Shown: in pieces, positions 42,784 through 53,400 of the stretch
Layout of the letters: every line of letters starts with the position of its first letter
Numbering within the stretch: the first letter of the stretch is position 1
Source: Agapetus fuscipes
Lineage: Eukaryota; Arthropoda; Insecta; Trichoptera; Glossosomatidae
DNA length: 64,000 nucleotides
Assembly (NCBI GenBank): GCA_951799405.1
Contig: OX637343.1
Coordinates: 3,844,001-3,908,000, forward strand
Reading direction: 5' to 3'
Notes under the pieces: generated by a model
The model's input: the letters and a program-made list of their open reading frames with translations, nothing else
Told to the model about the DNA's origin: nothing
Database searches by the model: none
Made by a program: the position numbers and the translations under genes

Positions 42784-43450
42784 ATGTACAGAGGGGATTG
42801 TCATTGTCCGGCCCGAATTAAGGGCAGTTCGAGTGGTACAACCGAACTAGGGCCCATGCGCTCAAGGGACCCCCAAAAACTTTGAAGAAATATTAAAAAA
42901 TTACGTGTGGGCTGATTTTGATAATTTTTTAATCAAAACGGCTCGTTTTGTGTGGACAAATCCACCGATACTTCAAAAATAAATGTTTCTTGTATTCGGT
43001 AAATAAATGTTTCCAATTCGGGGCCCCAAACCACTAGAATGAGGCACGTCACGTTTTGGTTCTTTAAGAACTCTGAACATCCGCAACATGCACGACTCAA
43101 TAAGAAGACAAGTATTGTGTTTGTATCTTCCCTAGCGCTTGAAGAACGTTGGAATAAATTTATTTTATCATTTATCACGTCCGTCATTAGTCGTTATTAT
43201 GATTGCCTCACCAGATCCATCGATAAAGCAGTGATGGATAATTGTCTTGTACTGGCAGTGCTGCTCCTCTGTCACAAGTCGTGCCATATCGTGTGCAGTG
43301 GAGCGCAGTTCCTTGTATTTTTTTTTTTTTTATATACGTTGAACCATATTAGGTCAAACCTTTGAAGAAGCTGGGCCGCGGGTTACTACAAAAATTATAT
43401 CTCGTTGTATTGAAAAACAATTAGGAAAGTAATATTGTAGTCAATGTTCG
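42784..43450. other. unassigned spacer
   Basis: GGGCCCATGCGC at 42850 and CGGGGCCCC at 43019 hint at old DNA-transposon material but no paired ends were established. Confidence 0.3.
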
Positions 43451-43722
43451 TTCGGTCGATAGCCCAGTTGGTAGAGTGCTTGCATTTCATGCCGAGAGCA
43501 AGCGTTCAAATTCCACCAAGGTTGTAAGAATTTTCTTCCCGTTTCGGTGTTGAAAAGTAGGTTTACTTAGACCTCATATGAAATGAGAACTAGCCCCCTG
43601 GGAGCTAGGATATCCCTAATTCAAGTGAAGTGGTTGGCGTAAGGCCGGCCCTCTCACTTCTGAGAGTAAATAGGTTTTATACGTCACTATGGGGACAACG
43701 TGGTAAGAAGTTGCACAATATG
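43451..43722 (+). repeat. SINE-A copy, diverged
   Basis: TCGGTCGATAGCCCAGTTGG to AGTTGCACAATATGTG. Confidence 0.83.
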
Positions 43723-43764
43723 TGAAAAAATGAGGAAACTGGAGAATTCTGGATTTTTCATCTT

Positions 43765-43895
43765 GAAGAAGACCCCTATAACTATTTTGAATTTAAAACT
43801 TTCCCGGCGAGGAAACGTCAGCTTTGTATGGGACTGCCGTACCTATTTAGAAACCAATAACAAAATATTTGTATGCTGCCCCATCCGGCCTTAAA
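43765..43895 (-). repeat. unclassified ~130 bp dispersed repeat (copy 3)
   Basis: AACGTCAGCTTTGTATGGGA and AACCAATAACAAAATATTTG are the complement of wording at 6850-6920 and 11015-11075. Confidence 0.55.
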
Positions 43896-43928
43896 TGCTT
43901 TACTTTGATGAGAGATCTGATATAATAA

Positions 43929-44221
43929 TATTAGGATGATTTATTTGGTGAGCGCTGTTTTTGTGTGTATCACACCTCAAGAGCCCTCTGCGAGCTTGTT
44001 TGTCGCTGTAGAAAGCGCCAATTCTCAAGCAAGACCCAGTTGTTGTAAGGTTGGATGGACCTTTCAGTGACCGGTCTTTGGTAAAGGTTTATGAATTTTT
44101 CAACTCAGCGAAGAGCACATTCGAAATATAAATGGTATATTTTTGTGCTCCGCCGGGATCCGAATCCACAACCTTCCATTTACGAGTCCGAAGTGTTGCC
44201 ACTACGGACTGCGGACCGGTC
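43929..44221 (-). repeat. SINE-B body of a 5S-headed copy
   Basis: Full reverse SINE-B. Its 5' end joins 5S-like sequence at 44223, exactly as at 8158. Confidence 0.9.
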
Positions 44222-44222
44222 C

Positions 44223-44292
44223 AAGATGCCAACGACACGCGGTGTACCTGAGCGGTCACCCATCCAAGTACTGTCCGCGCCCAATGTTGCTT
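44223..44292 (-). ncRNA. 5S rRNA-derived SINE head, 3' part
   Basis: Minus strand: GCAACATTGGGCGCGGACAG, TACTTGGATGGGTGACCGC and CGCGTGTCGTTGGCATCTTG, the 3' half of 5S rRNA including the internal control region's downstream part. It is truncated at ~44292. Confidence 0.82.
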
Positions 44293-44617
44293 GTTGATAT
44301 TGGTTAGCTAAACTGACTGCACCGATATTGATCTCGCCTGAGATTGTTGGTGCACGCACACCGTTTTCTAAATGAACACAAGCAAATTGGTGACTCGTGT
44401 TCTTCCTTGTGATTATATGTGGCCATGCAACCATATTCCCGTTGTATACCAGTACCTACTCCCTAGAAGTTTCCTCCTCACGATGCACTGTTTGGTCGAT
44501 ATTTAAAAAAAAGCTTTCATAAATATTAGTTGGACTTGGATTTGCAGGCCGCGCGTTGGCCACATGCGCATGGACTATTTTGACGTCTCTTAAGAACAAT
44601 ATCAGATGCGCAGAATG
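44293..44617. other. unassigned spacer
   Basis: Nothing recognised. Confidence 0.35.
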
Positions 44618-45132
44618 TTAACCTTCCCTGGCCTAAGCGGGGTATATGAGATACCCCAAAAAAACGTTTTATTTGATTACTCAATAATTAATCGAGCAAT
44701 TCAATTGAAACTTTTTGTAATCTTCGTAAAGCTACTTAGAAACATTTCTGTATTTTTTGTTTTTAAGTATTCAAAGCATGTAGTCTTCAAATAATTGTTT
44801 TTGATAAATATTCGCGTACTCTACTAATCACGTGGTCAGAAACACGTCACATTATGCCCTCGCGGGGGGAGCGCTGGAGCATGTGAGGGACGGGAAGGGC
44901 TGGCGCGCCATTGTGTGTGTGGTGGGTCCAGAGATAAGCTACTTGTTTCACTTTTTTACGCGAGCTTACCGCGTCACAGCTGTGCGGAAGAGAGTCAACT
45001 ATATTATCCGCTGACGACTTTACTCCGTCTTTCTGGGTAAGCGAGTGGAACAGTCCTGTCATTCCTGTGGCTCCCAAAACGTTCTATAATATTTTACACA
45101 TATAAAATAAATATATTTTTGTGAAGAGAACG

Positions 45133-45218
45133 GTAAGTTCGTTGTTTTTTTTTCTGAATAGGTATATTGTTTTTCCTTTGTGATATGTGCCAACCATTTG
45201 ATTTTTTTCTCTCTCTAG
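45133..45218 (+). other. probable 5' leader intron of piggyBac gene
   Basis: Donor GGTAAGT at 45132 and polypyrimidine-CTCTCTAG acceptor ending at 45218, four bases before the ATG. Same arrangement in copy 2. Confidence 0.6.
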
Positions 45219-45221
45219 AAA

Positions 45222-45381
45222 ATGGCTAGAAAAAATACCTATGAAGAAATAGAAAAATTGCAAGACTTTAGTGATGACGAAGTTATTGACAGTGACTTAG
45301 AATTCGAATTGTGTAATTCGGGTGATTCTGAAGTCGGAGATATTATTGAATCTGAGTCTGATGAATCTGAGTCTGCATACT
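45222..45381 (+). pseudogene. piggyBac transposase N-terminal fragment
   Basis: MARKNTYEEIEKLQDFSDDE, then DSDLEFELCN and DIIESESDESES: an acidic, Ser/Glu/Asp-rich N-terminus as in piggyBac transposases, whose first ~100 residues are typically acidic and poorly conserved. The frame is interrupted by R3 at ~45381. The DDD catalytic domain and Cys-rich C-terminus are absent. Confidence 0.65.
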
Positions 45382-45469
45382 GTAAAAAAAATGTTTCAAT
45401 TATGTCAATGCCACCCCTGCTTCAAGGAAAGGCGGCAAAGTTGCAGAGCTTATGTTCATTTAAAAAAAA
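45382..45469 (+). repeat. R3, first part, nested in piggyBac copy 1
   Basis: CATACTGTAAAAAAAATG to GAGCTTATGTTCATTT, then an A run and the SINE-B. Confidence 0.8.
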
Positions 45470-45477
45470 AAAAAAAA

Positions 45478-45773
45478 AAATTAGGCTGATTTATTTGGTG
45501 AGCGCTGTTTTTGTGTGTATCACACCTCAGGAGCCCTCTGCGAGCTTGGTCGTCGATGTAGAAAGCGCCAATTCTCAAGCAAGACCCAGTTGTTGTAAGG
45601 CTGGATGGACCTTTTGATGACCGGTCTTTGGTAAAGGTTTATGAAGTTTTCAACCTAGCGAAGAGCAAATTTGAAAATATAAATGGTATATTTTCTGTGC
45701 TCCGCCGGGATTCGAACCCACGACCTTCCAGTTACGAGTCCGAAGTGTTACCACCTGGACTACGGACCGGTCA
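45478..45773 (-). repeat. SINE-B nested in R3 within piggyBac copy 1
   Basis: Full reverse SINE-B, TTAGGCTGATTTATTTGGTG to GGACTACGGACCGGTC. R3 sequence continues after it. Confidence 0.88.
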
Positions 45774-45918
45774 TTTGCGGTATTTCCTACTGTAGACACA
45801 TTTGAAATTGTATTTGTATGTAAGAAAATCTTACGTATGTTTACTTTTGTGGGTGTATAAGATGTGGATTGTAAATTTTAATATAGGTATATTTGCATCT
45901 TAGATTTAGATTTAGAGT
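45774..45918 (+). repeat. R3, second part
   Basis: Diverged R3 3' half ending TTGCATCTTAGATTTAGATT. Confidence 0.75.
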
Positions 45919-46349
45919 ATTTAAATAAATAACAAACCATTCGTTAATTTGTTGCAGATATAAACTACGCCCAGATAATAAAAGATGCCTTCGCTTGATA
46001 TTTCTCAACACTATTGTACATAACTTGAAAAATTGTATTTATGTTTTTTTGGATTTTAACTTTATTTATGTTTTTTTTAATTTCGTATGTTGCATATTTC
46101 ACTATTATACAATTGAAAATGAAATAAAAATTATTATAAAAATGTTTATTTTAAATTCTCTTCCACCGTTTAGGAAACACTGGTTGAGTTTGTCCTATTT
46201 GCGTCATTCCCACGGCGTATGCGGAGCGAAACGCACGTCTGGCGGGCTCTCTGCCTTATGATTATTTTGTATGAAAAGTAGCTGGGGTCCTCCGGTACCC
46301 CACTTCGGACCATGTGTAATTTTTAGATACTTAGGGTGGTAAAGGTTAA
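45919..46349 (+). other. piggyBac 3' remnant, copy 1
   Basis: Contains an acceptor-like TTGTTGCAG at ~45957 followed by a short frame DINYAQIIKDAFA and stop, then the 3' UTR and terminal region. Confidence 0.55.
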
Positions 46350-46547
46350 CTCTGCGCGATTAATCCGCCCTAGATGATCCTTGGATCTTTGCAAAACGTT
46401 TACCGACAGTCATTTTACGAAAGCTTTGCTGTTAAGAACGGTGCTATGTCTAATCAATATTGTGCACCTATAGGCTTTGTATTCTGAAAGAAGAAGCGAG
46501 TGAGTTTTCCGAAATTTTGTGGAGCCGCTTTTCCGTATTAAATTTGC

Positions 46548-46791
46548 AATCTATAATCTAAGTTGCAAGGATATATTCATTTAAAGCTCTCAGATGTATG
46601 CCCACAAACCAACAAGTGTAGTTCGCGCTTACAAATGCTGAATGTTTACTTACAAATAAAATCCAAACCTCAAATGAACATAAGCCCCACAACTTTTGCC
46701 GACCTTCCCTGAAACAGGGGTGACATTGGCAAAGTGAACCATTTTTTACAGTATGGGTGATCAGCCTCATACCAACCTAGAAGTCAAGGAA
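46548..46791 (-). repeat. R3 copy
   Basis: Reverse R3 of the GAAAGCTCTCAGATGT-type subfamily. Confidence 0.88.
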
Positions 46792-46824
46792 TGCAATACT
46801 TAGTGAAAATTCAAACTAGGGTTC

Positions 46825-46885
46825 ATCATCATCTCAGCCCTTGTCCAGTGCTGAATGTAGGCATCACCCCTCCATGTTTATGGCT
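46825..46885 (-). repeat. RTE-like LINE 3' end fragment
   Basis: ATCATCATCTCAGCCCTTGT, CCAGTGCTGAATGTAGGC is the complement of the ending at 22200-22260. Confidence 0.55.
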
Positions 46886-47235
46886 ACTGACGACTAATGC
46901 AATAATATGTTTTCTTCTAATTTTTCGTAGTAAATTGCAATGAACATTTTTTGTACTTTTTGTAATTTACAAATACATTCCATTGTTTTGTACAATAAAA
47001 CAATATATTAATTATTTTACGAGCGATGTTTTTCCGGTCGCATTGATTCACTAAATTGGCAGCATTTCATTTTCAGATGAGTTGTCGCAAAGCGGGGAGA
47101 GTTCACTGGACTCCGATACTAAATGTGCTTCCTATCGGAAAAAATACATTATACTCGTATACAAGGAGAATTCCTGCCACTAAAGGCATCGATTCTCTTC
47201 TGAGCTCTATCAACGATGATTCTTGTTTTGTTGAC
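46886..47235. other. spacer with a weak exon-like stretch
   Basis: An acceptor-like TTTCATTTTCAG ends at ~47077. The following 100 bp is open in two frames (one reads ELSQSGESSLDSDTKCASYR). Not supported by any recognised family. Confidence 0.2.
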
Positions 47236-47340
47236 CTGACTGGTCTGTAGTCTAGTAGTTGACGCTTCGGACTTGTGATTGGAAGGTGATGGGTTCGAAT
47301 CCCGGTAGAGCATAAAAAATATTTCATTTTTCAAAAATAC
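47236..47340 (+). repeat. SINE-B head
   Basis: GACTGGTCTGTAGTCTAGTA, B box GGTTCGAATCCC; stops shortly after the head. Confidence 0.82.
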
Positions 47341-47384
47341 AATAAAATAAAAACTAAAGGTTATGCTTTGAAAGACCTTCAGAA

Positions 47385-47450
47385 GTGGGCATGCATTGAA
47401 TATGAATTTTAAATGTTAATTTATCTTTACAACTTAATTATGGATTATAG
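47385..47450 (+). repeat. R3 tail fragment
   Basis: GTGGGCATGCATTGAATATG to TTATGGATTATAG. Confidence 0.75.
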
Positions 47451-47905
47451 GTAAAATGCAATTAAGCACTATTCTATTTTTCATACAAAATTTGCAACAC
47501 TTGATGAACTTCCTTACATCTTAAAATTTATTATAGTTTCAACTTGTAGTCATGGCCATTTTTGTATATACGGATGCTAGGCGCCCTTTGTATTTTTGTG
47601 TTTAAGGAAAATATTCCCGTTCGTTTATTTGAAATGATTGTTGTGGATCAAACAGTTCCTTCCGAGAACTGTGGAACAAGCGCACTGGAGAGCTTTTATT
47701 TTGTTTGTAGCTTCATGTGGTGCTAATTCATTCCAGGAAGTATTCGTATTTACCGCTGAGCAAGGAGCGTGAAAGGAAAGAGAGATTGTAACATTGCGGT
47801 ATAAACATACGTGGAAACGAAACTAGCTAACTGCATTGAGGCATACCCTCGATGGGACAAAGCTGTCAGTTGGACATGTCAAACACAAGAGAATAATAAT
47901 AATAA
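47451..47905. other. unassigned spacer
   Basis: Nothing recognised. Confidence 0.35.
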
Positions 47906-48139
47906 TCTAAGTTGCAAAGACATATTAACATTTAATGCTCATATCAAATGCTTGTCCACACACGTGTAGTTCGCGCTTACAAATGCCGAATGTGTACTTA
48001 CAAATCAAATCCAAACTTCAAATGAACATAAACCCTGCAACTTTTGCCGACCTTTCCTGAAACAGGGGTGACATTGGCAAAGTGAACCATTTTTGACAGT
48101 ATGGGTAGTCAGCCCATACCAACCTATAAGTCAAGGAAT
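47906..48139 (-). repeat. R3 copy
   Basis: Reverse R3, TAATCTAAGTTGCAAAGACA to AAGTCAAGGAATC. Confidence 0.88.
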
Positions 48140-48218
48140 CATAAAAATAATCGTGTGAATTTTTTGGCTTTCACCATCTTGTGTTTCGATACCCAATAAT
48201 TACACATGCCAAGATATC

Positions 48219-48471
48219 CAATCTATAATCTAAGTTGCGTAGATATGTTGCAATTAAGATTCATATTAAACGCATTCCCATAAGTAGACACGTATAAATT
48301 CGGGCTTACACATGCCGCATGTGGAGAACAAAACAAACCTAATCTTAAAAGAACATAAGCCCTGCAACTCTTGCCGACCTTCCCTGAAACAGGGGGGGGA
48401 CATTGGCAAAGTGAACCATCTTATTTCAGTATGGGTGGTCAGCCTCATATCAACCTAGAAGTCGAGGAACC
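48219..48471 (-). repeat. R3 copy
   Basis: Reverse R3, TCTATAATCTAAGTTGCGTA to GAAGTCGAGGAACC. Confidence 0.88.
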
Positions 48472-48508
48472 ATGATGTTTCACGCTAATGTGGTGTTAGT
48501 GGGTGTTT

Positions 48509-48719
48509 AGTCGGTGTTATGGCCGAGGGGTAGAGTATTTGGAACCGGATAGCGTTGGTTCGAATCATGCGTCTAGCCCACTTGACCATAACTTCGACCC
48601 TGGTTCAACAGATGCCGTTGCATGCACACAAGCTTCTGCTTTCGCATGAAGACAACTGGCCAGGCAAAATAGGTTGCTGAATGCATTCCTTTCCACAAAT
48701 CTATTTAAAAAAAAAAAGC
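48509..48719 (+). repeat. SINE-C copy
   Basis: GTCGGTGTTATGGCCGAGGG (tRNA-Ser/Leu-like A box), GGTTCGAATC B box, ending CAAATCTATTT and an A run. A central deletion shortens it. Confidence 0.82.
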
Positions 48720-49205
48720 ATTTTTCTTTCAAAATTGACAAATTCACCGATCAAAACAATTAAGCGCGTGCGCACAATTTCCGCGCAGAGATGACATTTT
48801 AGGAATGCCAACATTGCAGAGATATTTTCTTGCATTTCTCACATTTACGTCTTTGAACAACGAAACCACACTGAAGCATATTTGTTCTCTTTCTCACTTG
48901 TTCTGTGGTAGTTGAAACGGATATAGGATAGTTTAGCGTTAAAATAGTTCCGTCTCCCAACGCAACTAAGCTCTACACATGTATTTAAAGTCCGTAGTTT
49001 AGTTCGTAATGTATGTGATATTATCGCATCAGGCGATAATGTGCGTATTCTGTAATATAATGTAGTGTATTGGGTAAAAGCCGCTTGAGAGTTATTTCAA
49101 TATTTTCAGCGGAGATTTGAAATATTATTGACTGGAAAGTGGTCACTAAAATAGTCGCGTGCTGACAACTAGGGTGGGCACACTGCTCGCCTGTGACTTA
49201 CTATA
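48720..49205. other. unassigned spacer
   Basis: Nothing recognised. Confidence 0.35.
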
Positions 49206-49242
49206 CTAAGCTACACATATAGTGCAACATCTTACCACGTTA
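49206..49242 (-). repeat. SINE-A 3' fragment
   Basis: AAGCTACACATATAGTGCAA and TTACCACGTTAT. Confidence 0.65.
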
Positions 49243-49249
49243 TTATAGG

Positions 49250-49562
49250 TTCAATTTTTTCGCAATCTCACCTGTGTGGTCTACAGGCGCATGCATAGGG
49301 TATAGGCAAATACATTTCAGAATAAATATTTTCATTCATTGCTTTAAATAACGAAGGCTCCAATCGAGCTTAAATTTTAATTTGTAAATCTAAATATAAA
49401 GCATTTTTTTTATGATATATTGTCTACCTATTAAGCGCATGCGCCTGTATGGGATGCACGTCCCTGTTGGTCTATCCATTCCTTCCTCGGTCTTCCCCTT
49501 CTACGCTTTCCTCTGACATTTCCTCTGTACACTTTCTTCGTTAGTCGTTCATCATCCGTTAT
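49250..49562 (-). pseudogene. LINE-A ORF fragment split by a hAT-type MITE
   Basis: TTTCGCAATCTCACCTGTGT (to 49283) and TTGGTCTATCCATTCCTTCC (from 49467) are continuous in intact LINE-A copies such as 19340-19380. Confidence 0.8.
49284..49466. mobile_element. 183 bp hAT-type MITE in LINE-A
   Basis: Ends CAGGCGCATGCATAGGG and CCCATACAGG-type complement finishing CGTCCCTG (imperfect inverted ends). Octamers GTGGTCTA (49276-49283) and TTGGTCTA (49467-49474) agree at 7 of 8. Interior AT-rich and non-coding. Confidence 0.72.
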
Positions 49563-49639
49563 TTACATCGCGTCAACTCGCTAAAGCCAAACTGAAGTTA
49601 CTGGTGATCAGTGTGTGCTTTTTTGTTGTGGATCGGAAT

Positions 49640-50062
49640 ATCCAGTCATAATAAAAGGAGAGCTTGTATGAAGAAGACTCTGAATGAAATGAAAGAAGAA
49701 TGTAAGGACAGAAAGAAATGGCGGTAGATCTGTAATGTTGGCGGCTAGGACTAGGGGTTTTGTATTCTGTATTTGTTTATTTGCGATTTAAAAAATGTAA
49801 CTTGTTGTGTACCTATATTCCTTGACTAATAGTATAATGTTGCTGACCACCCATGCTGAATAAAATAGTTCACTTTGCCAATGTCACCCCTGTTTCAGGG
49901 AAGGTCGGCAAGAATTGCAGGGTGTATGAACATTTGAGATTTGGGTATTTATGTTGTAGGTTCACATGCAGCATGAACAAGAGCGAACTTATACGTGTCT
50001 GTTTGTGAAAATGCATATAATGTGGATCCTCAATGTTACATATCTTTGCAACTTAGATTAGA
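49640..50062 (+). mobile_element. 5'-truncated LINE-A with R3 3' end
   Basis: Short coding remnant (MKEECKDRKKWR, stop) to ~49755, AT-rich spacer, then R3 49817-50062 ending CTTAGATTAGAG. Confidence 0.85.
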
Positions 50063-50282
50063 GCGTTTGGTCACCGTGTGGAGCTGTCATCTCCTTCACG
50101 GGCCACCTCCCTGCCTCATGTCCTCACCTGCTATTCATCATATTCTTGTGTCGTCTGTGCGTAACTGGTCTGCCAGTGCTAGTAAACGAAGAACATCTGA
50201 AAGAAATATTGTTTTACACAGTAAATGCAGAGAGTTACATATTGCAGTTTGTGTAAATAAAACATGCTCCATAAGATCTACT

Positions 50283-50395
50283 TTCTCTATAATCTAAGTT
50301 AATATGGTTCTTTTATGTAATATATCTTTACAACTTAAAATAAATTATTTTTACAGTATGGGTGGTCAGCCTTATACCAACCTATAATAAGCCAG
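50283..50395 (-). repeat. R3, both ends only
   Basis: TCTATAATCTAAGTTAAT, then the 5' end TTTTTACAGTATGGGTGGTC; the middle is deleted. Confidence 0.65.
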
Positions 50396-50876
50396 GAGGG
50401 AATTGCATTTTTAACTTCATAAAAAACAAACGATAAGTGAAAACAAAACTTTGAAATATAAAATGAATATTAAAATTATCATTGAAATTTTAAAAGCCTT
50501 ATGTTGCGGTTCGAACACCCTGTCACATGAGGTGTTACATGACATTTACCATCTACAGGGCCGAGAATCGTACGCTCCTATTTTTTATATAATGCTAGCC
50601 AAGCCATCCTCCTGCAGGATCCAACCAATGAGGATCCTATATTTAAATCGATAAATAGACCTCCACGAGGGAAGGAAGGTCACAGTTGGACCTTTACCAT
50701 CTTGCCTTCAGCATCTTCTGTCTGTAGACTACTCAGATTCAGGGTGGAAACTCCTGTCAATAAATTCATTTCACTTCAAATTAATCATATTTTTTTTTCA
50801 AAATTAACCACTCGACTTATCCAGTTATAACTGACTTTGCATCTTGAAGTCAGTTAATCATTTAAAAATATTATGG
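50396..50876. other. unassigned spacer
   Basis: Nothing recognised before the TTAA of piggyBac copy 2. Confidence 0.35.
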
Positions 50877-51479
50877 TTAACCTTCCCTGGCCGAAGCGGG
50901 GTATATGAGATACCCCAAAAAAACGTTTTATTTGATTACTCAATAATTAATCGAGCAATTCAATTGAAACTTTTTGTAATCTTCGTAAAGCTACTTAGAA
51001 ACATTTCTGTATTTTTTGTTTTTAAGTATTCAAAGCATGTAGTCTTCAAATAATTGTTTTTGATAAATATTCGCGTACTCTACTAATCACGTGGTCAGAA
51101 ACACGTCACATTATGCCCTCGCGGGGGGAGCGCTGGAGCATGTGAGGGACGGGAAGGGCTGGCGCGCCATTGTGTGTGTGGTGGGTCCAGAGATAAGCTA
51201 CTTGTTTCACTTTTTTACGCGGGCTTACCGCGTCACAGCTGTGCGGAAGAGAGTCAACTATATTATCCGCTGACGACTTTACTCCGTCTTTCTGGGTAAG
51301 CGAGTGGAACAGTCCTGTCATTCCTGTGGTTCCCAAAACGTTCTAAAATAATTTACACATATAAAATAAATATATTTTTGTGAAGAGAAAGGTAAGTTCG
51401 TTGTTTTTTTTTCTGAATAGGTATATTGTTTTTCCTTTGTGATATGTGCCAAACATTTGATTTTTTCTCTCTCTAGAAA

Positions 51480-51625
51480 ATGGCTAGAAAAAATACCTAT
51501 GAAGAAATAGAAAAATTGCAAGACTTTTGTGATGACAAGGTTATTGACAGTGACTTAGAATTCGAATTGTGTAATTCGGATGATTCTGAAGTCGGAGATA
51601 TTATTGAATCTGAGTCTGCACACTG
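51480..51625 (+). pseudogene. piggyBac transposase N-terminal fragment, copy 2
   Basis: MARKNTYEEIEKLQDFCDDK, then DSDLEFELCN and DIIESES, broken at the same R3 junction. The probable leader intron lies just upstream (GGTAAGT near 51391 to CTCTCTAG at 51476). Confidence 0.65.
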
Positions 51626-51713
51626 TAAAAAAAATGTTTCAATTATGTCAATGCCACCCCTGCTTCAAGGAAAGGCGGCAAAGTTGCAGAGCTTATGTTC
51701 ATTTAAAAAAAAA
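51626..51713 (+). repeat. R3, first part, nested in piggyBac copy 2
   Basis: Same sequence and position as in copy 1. Confidence 0.8.
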
Positions 51714-51721
51714 AAAAAAAA

Positions 51722-52014
51722 TTAGGCTGATTTATTTGGTGAGAGCTGTTTTTGTGTGTATCACACCTCAAGAGCCCTCTGAGAGCTTGGTCGTCGATGT
51801 AGAAAGCGCCAATTCTCAAGCAAGACCCAGTTGTTGTAAGGTTGGATGGACCTTTTGATGACCGGTCTTTGGTAAAGGTTTATGAAGTTTTCAACCTAGC
51901 GAAGAGCAAATTTGAAAATATAAATGGTATATTTTCTGTGCTCCGCCGGGATTCGAACCCACGACCTTCCAGTTACGAGTCCGAAGTGTTACCACCTGGA
52001 CTACGGACCGGTCA
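51722..52014 (-). repeat. SINE-B nested in piggyBac copy 2
   Basis: Full reverse SINE-B, nearly identical to 45478-45773. Confidence 0.88.
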
Positions 52015-52160
52015 TTTGCGGTATTTCCTACTGTAGACACATTTGAAATTGTATTTGTATGCGCGAAAATCTTACGTATGTTTACTTTTGTGGGTGTGGA
52101 TGTAAGATGTGGATTGTAAATTTTAATATATATTTGCATCTTAGATTTAGATTTAGAGTA
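52015..52160 (+). repeat. R3, second part, copy 2
   Basis: Matches 45774-45918 with minor indels. Confidence 0.75.
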
Positions 52161-52594
52161 TTTAAATAAATAACAAACCATTCGTTAATTTGTTGCAGAT
52201 ATAAACTACGCCCAGATAATAAAAGATGCCTTCGCTTGATATTTCTCAACACTATTGTACATAACTTGAAAAATTGTATTTATGTTTTATTGGATTTTAA
52301 CTTTATTTATGTTTTTTTTTTTTTATTTCCTATGTTGCATATTTCACTATTATACAATTGAAAATGAAACAAAAATTATTATAAAAATGTTTATTTTAAA
52401 TTCTCTTCCACCGTTTAGGAAACACTGGTTGAGTTTGTCCTATTTGCGTCATTCCCACGGCGTATGCGGAGCGAAACGCACGTCTGGCGGGCTCTCTGCC
52501 TTATGATTATTTTGTATGAAAAGTAGCTGGGGTCCTCCGGTACCCCACTTCGGACCATGTGTAATTTTTAGATACTTAGGGTGGTAAAGGTTAA

Positions 52595-53074
52595 AGATGT
52601 TATATGGTCAAATATGATAGAACCAAAATGGGTGTAAGAGAAAAAATCCATTCATCGATGTGATGGGACAAATATTGGCAACGATACGATATGGCTGAAG
52701 TAAATAAGAAAATCAGGTTTTCTGTCGCTGCGTGCGCGGTGCGGGTAACTAAGCGCTGGTACGTACTCCTGCAATTCGTAAAAACTGCTCAGAAAGAGAA
52801 TCTGAAGGTCGCCGGTGATGTGGGTCATGGACCCCCCGAACATTGTGCGCGCTTCAGTGTGTGCGTGCGCGAGCCTGCATGTGTGTGGCTGTCTCAGAGC
52901 GGTCGGTCAGCCGGCGAAATGACTAAAAAACCAAACATCTACCTACATACATACATGGTTCATGCGCCAAGTAACCTTTGCATAAACTTGGTACGAATAG
53001 TAAGCTGAATAATAAATCGCCGATTTACTGCTGATTTTGAAAACGTTGAAATTTAGCGCTGTACGCATATTTTT
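52595..53074. other. unassigned spacer
   Basis: GC-richer 52690-52930, with no recognised exon. Confidence 0.35.
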
Positions 53075-53400
53075 TTTAAGGATGCCTGTGCAGGAGACTC
53101 CCTAGATTCAAGAGACTCTGGCGGGGCTATTCTTAGACATTTTAGTCGTCGGTTGAGCCCACGCGTTGACAAACTAATGGTGCCTGCGCTGGAAGTTTCA
53201 TCAGCACGGTCATTCTTACCTACCGAATTTTGTAATATTTGTATGAAAACAAATCAGCTGATCGCTTGCGGCCATCTTGGGTTGGCAGGTCTTCATACAA
53301 ATGCTTGATTAGTTTGTCAAACCGTGGGCTCAACCGACGACTAAAATGTCTAAGAATAGCCCCGTAGGGGTCTATGACACGTAGTGCCGCAGAGGTGTTG
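53075..53400. repeat. unclassified repeat split by palindromic MITE
   Basis: Same text as 40557-40646 (AGGAGACTCCCTAGATTC, AGAGACTCT, then AGGGGTCTATGACAC), interrupted at 53123-53363. Confidence 0.7.
53123..53363. mobile_element. palindromic MITE, long form (second copy)
   Basis: Outer arms GGGGCTATTCTTAGACATTT, TAGTCGTCGGTTGAGCCCAC and their complements give ~60 bp stems. The MITE-P-like core lies inside. Compare 1352-1592. Confidence 0.85.

Larger units (their letters stand above)
44618..46349 (+). mobile_element. non-autonomous piggyBac element, copy 1
   Basis: Bounded by TTAA at 44618-44621 and 46346-46349. Termini read TTAACCTT and AAGGTTAA. An internal imperfect inverted repeat, (C)CnAAGCGGGGTA...ACCCC, lies ~10 bp in from the left end but ~37 bp in from the right, the asymmetry known for piggyBac. 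Inside: a 5' leader with a probable intron, the start of a transposase-like frame (45222), nested R3 and SINE-B, and a 3' remnant. Flanking DNA differs from copy 2. Confidence 0.9.
50877..52594 (+). mobile_element. non-autonomous piggyBac element, copy 2
   Basis: TTAA at 50877-50880 and 52591-52594. Near identical to copy 1 over its whole length, including the nested R3 and reverse SINE-B at the same internal positions. 14 bp shorter overall, partly from loss of one GATGAATCTGAG unit in the acidic region. Flanks differ from copy 1. Confidence 0.9.

Noticed and set aside
44832..45077. Open frames in both strands inside the piggyBac leader (also 51091-51336)
   Set aside because: Conserved between copies only because the whole element is duplicated; no protein motif.
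47077..47180. Possible internal exon after an acceptor-like TTTTCAG
   Set aside because: Two frames are equally open, no donor or family match is visible, and a SINE-B begins within 60 bp.
44618..52594. Segmental duplication explaining the two piggyBac copies
   Set aside because: Similarity stops at the TTAA on both sides of each copy.
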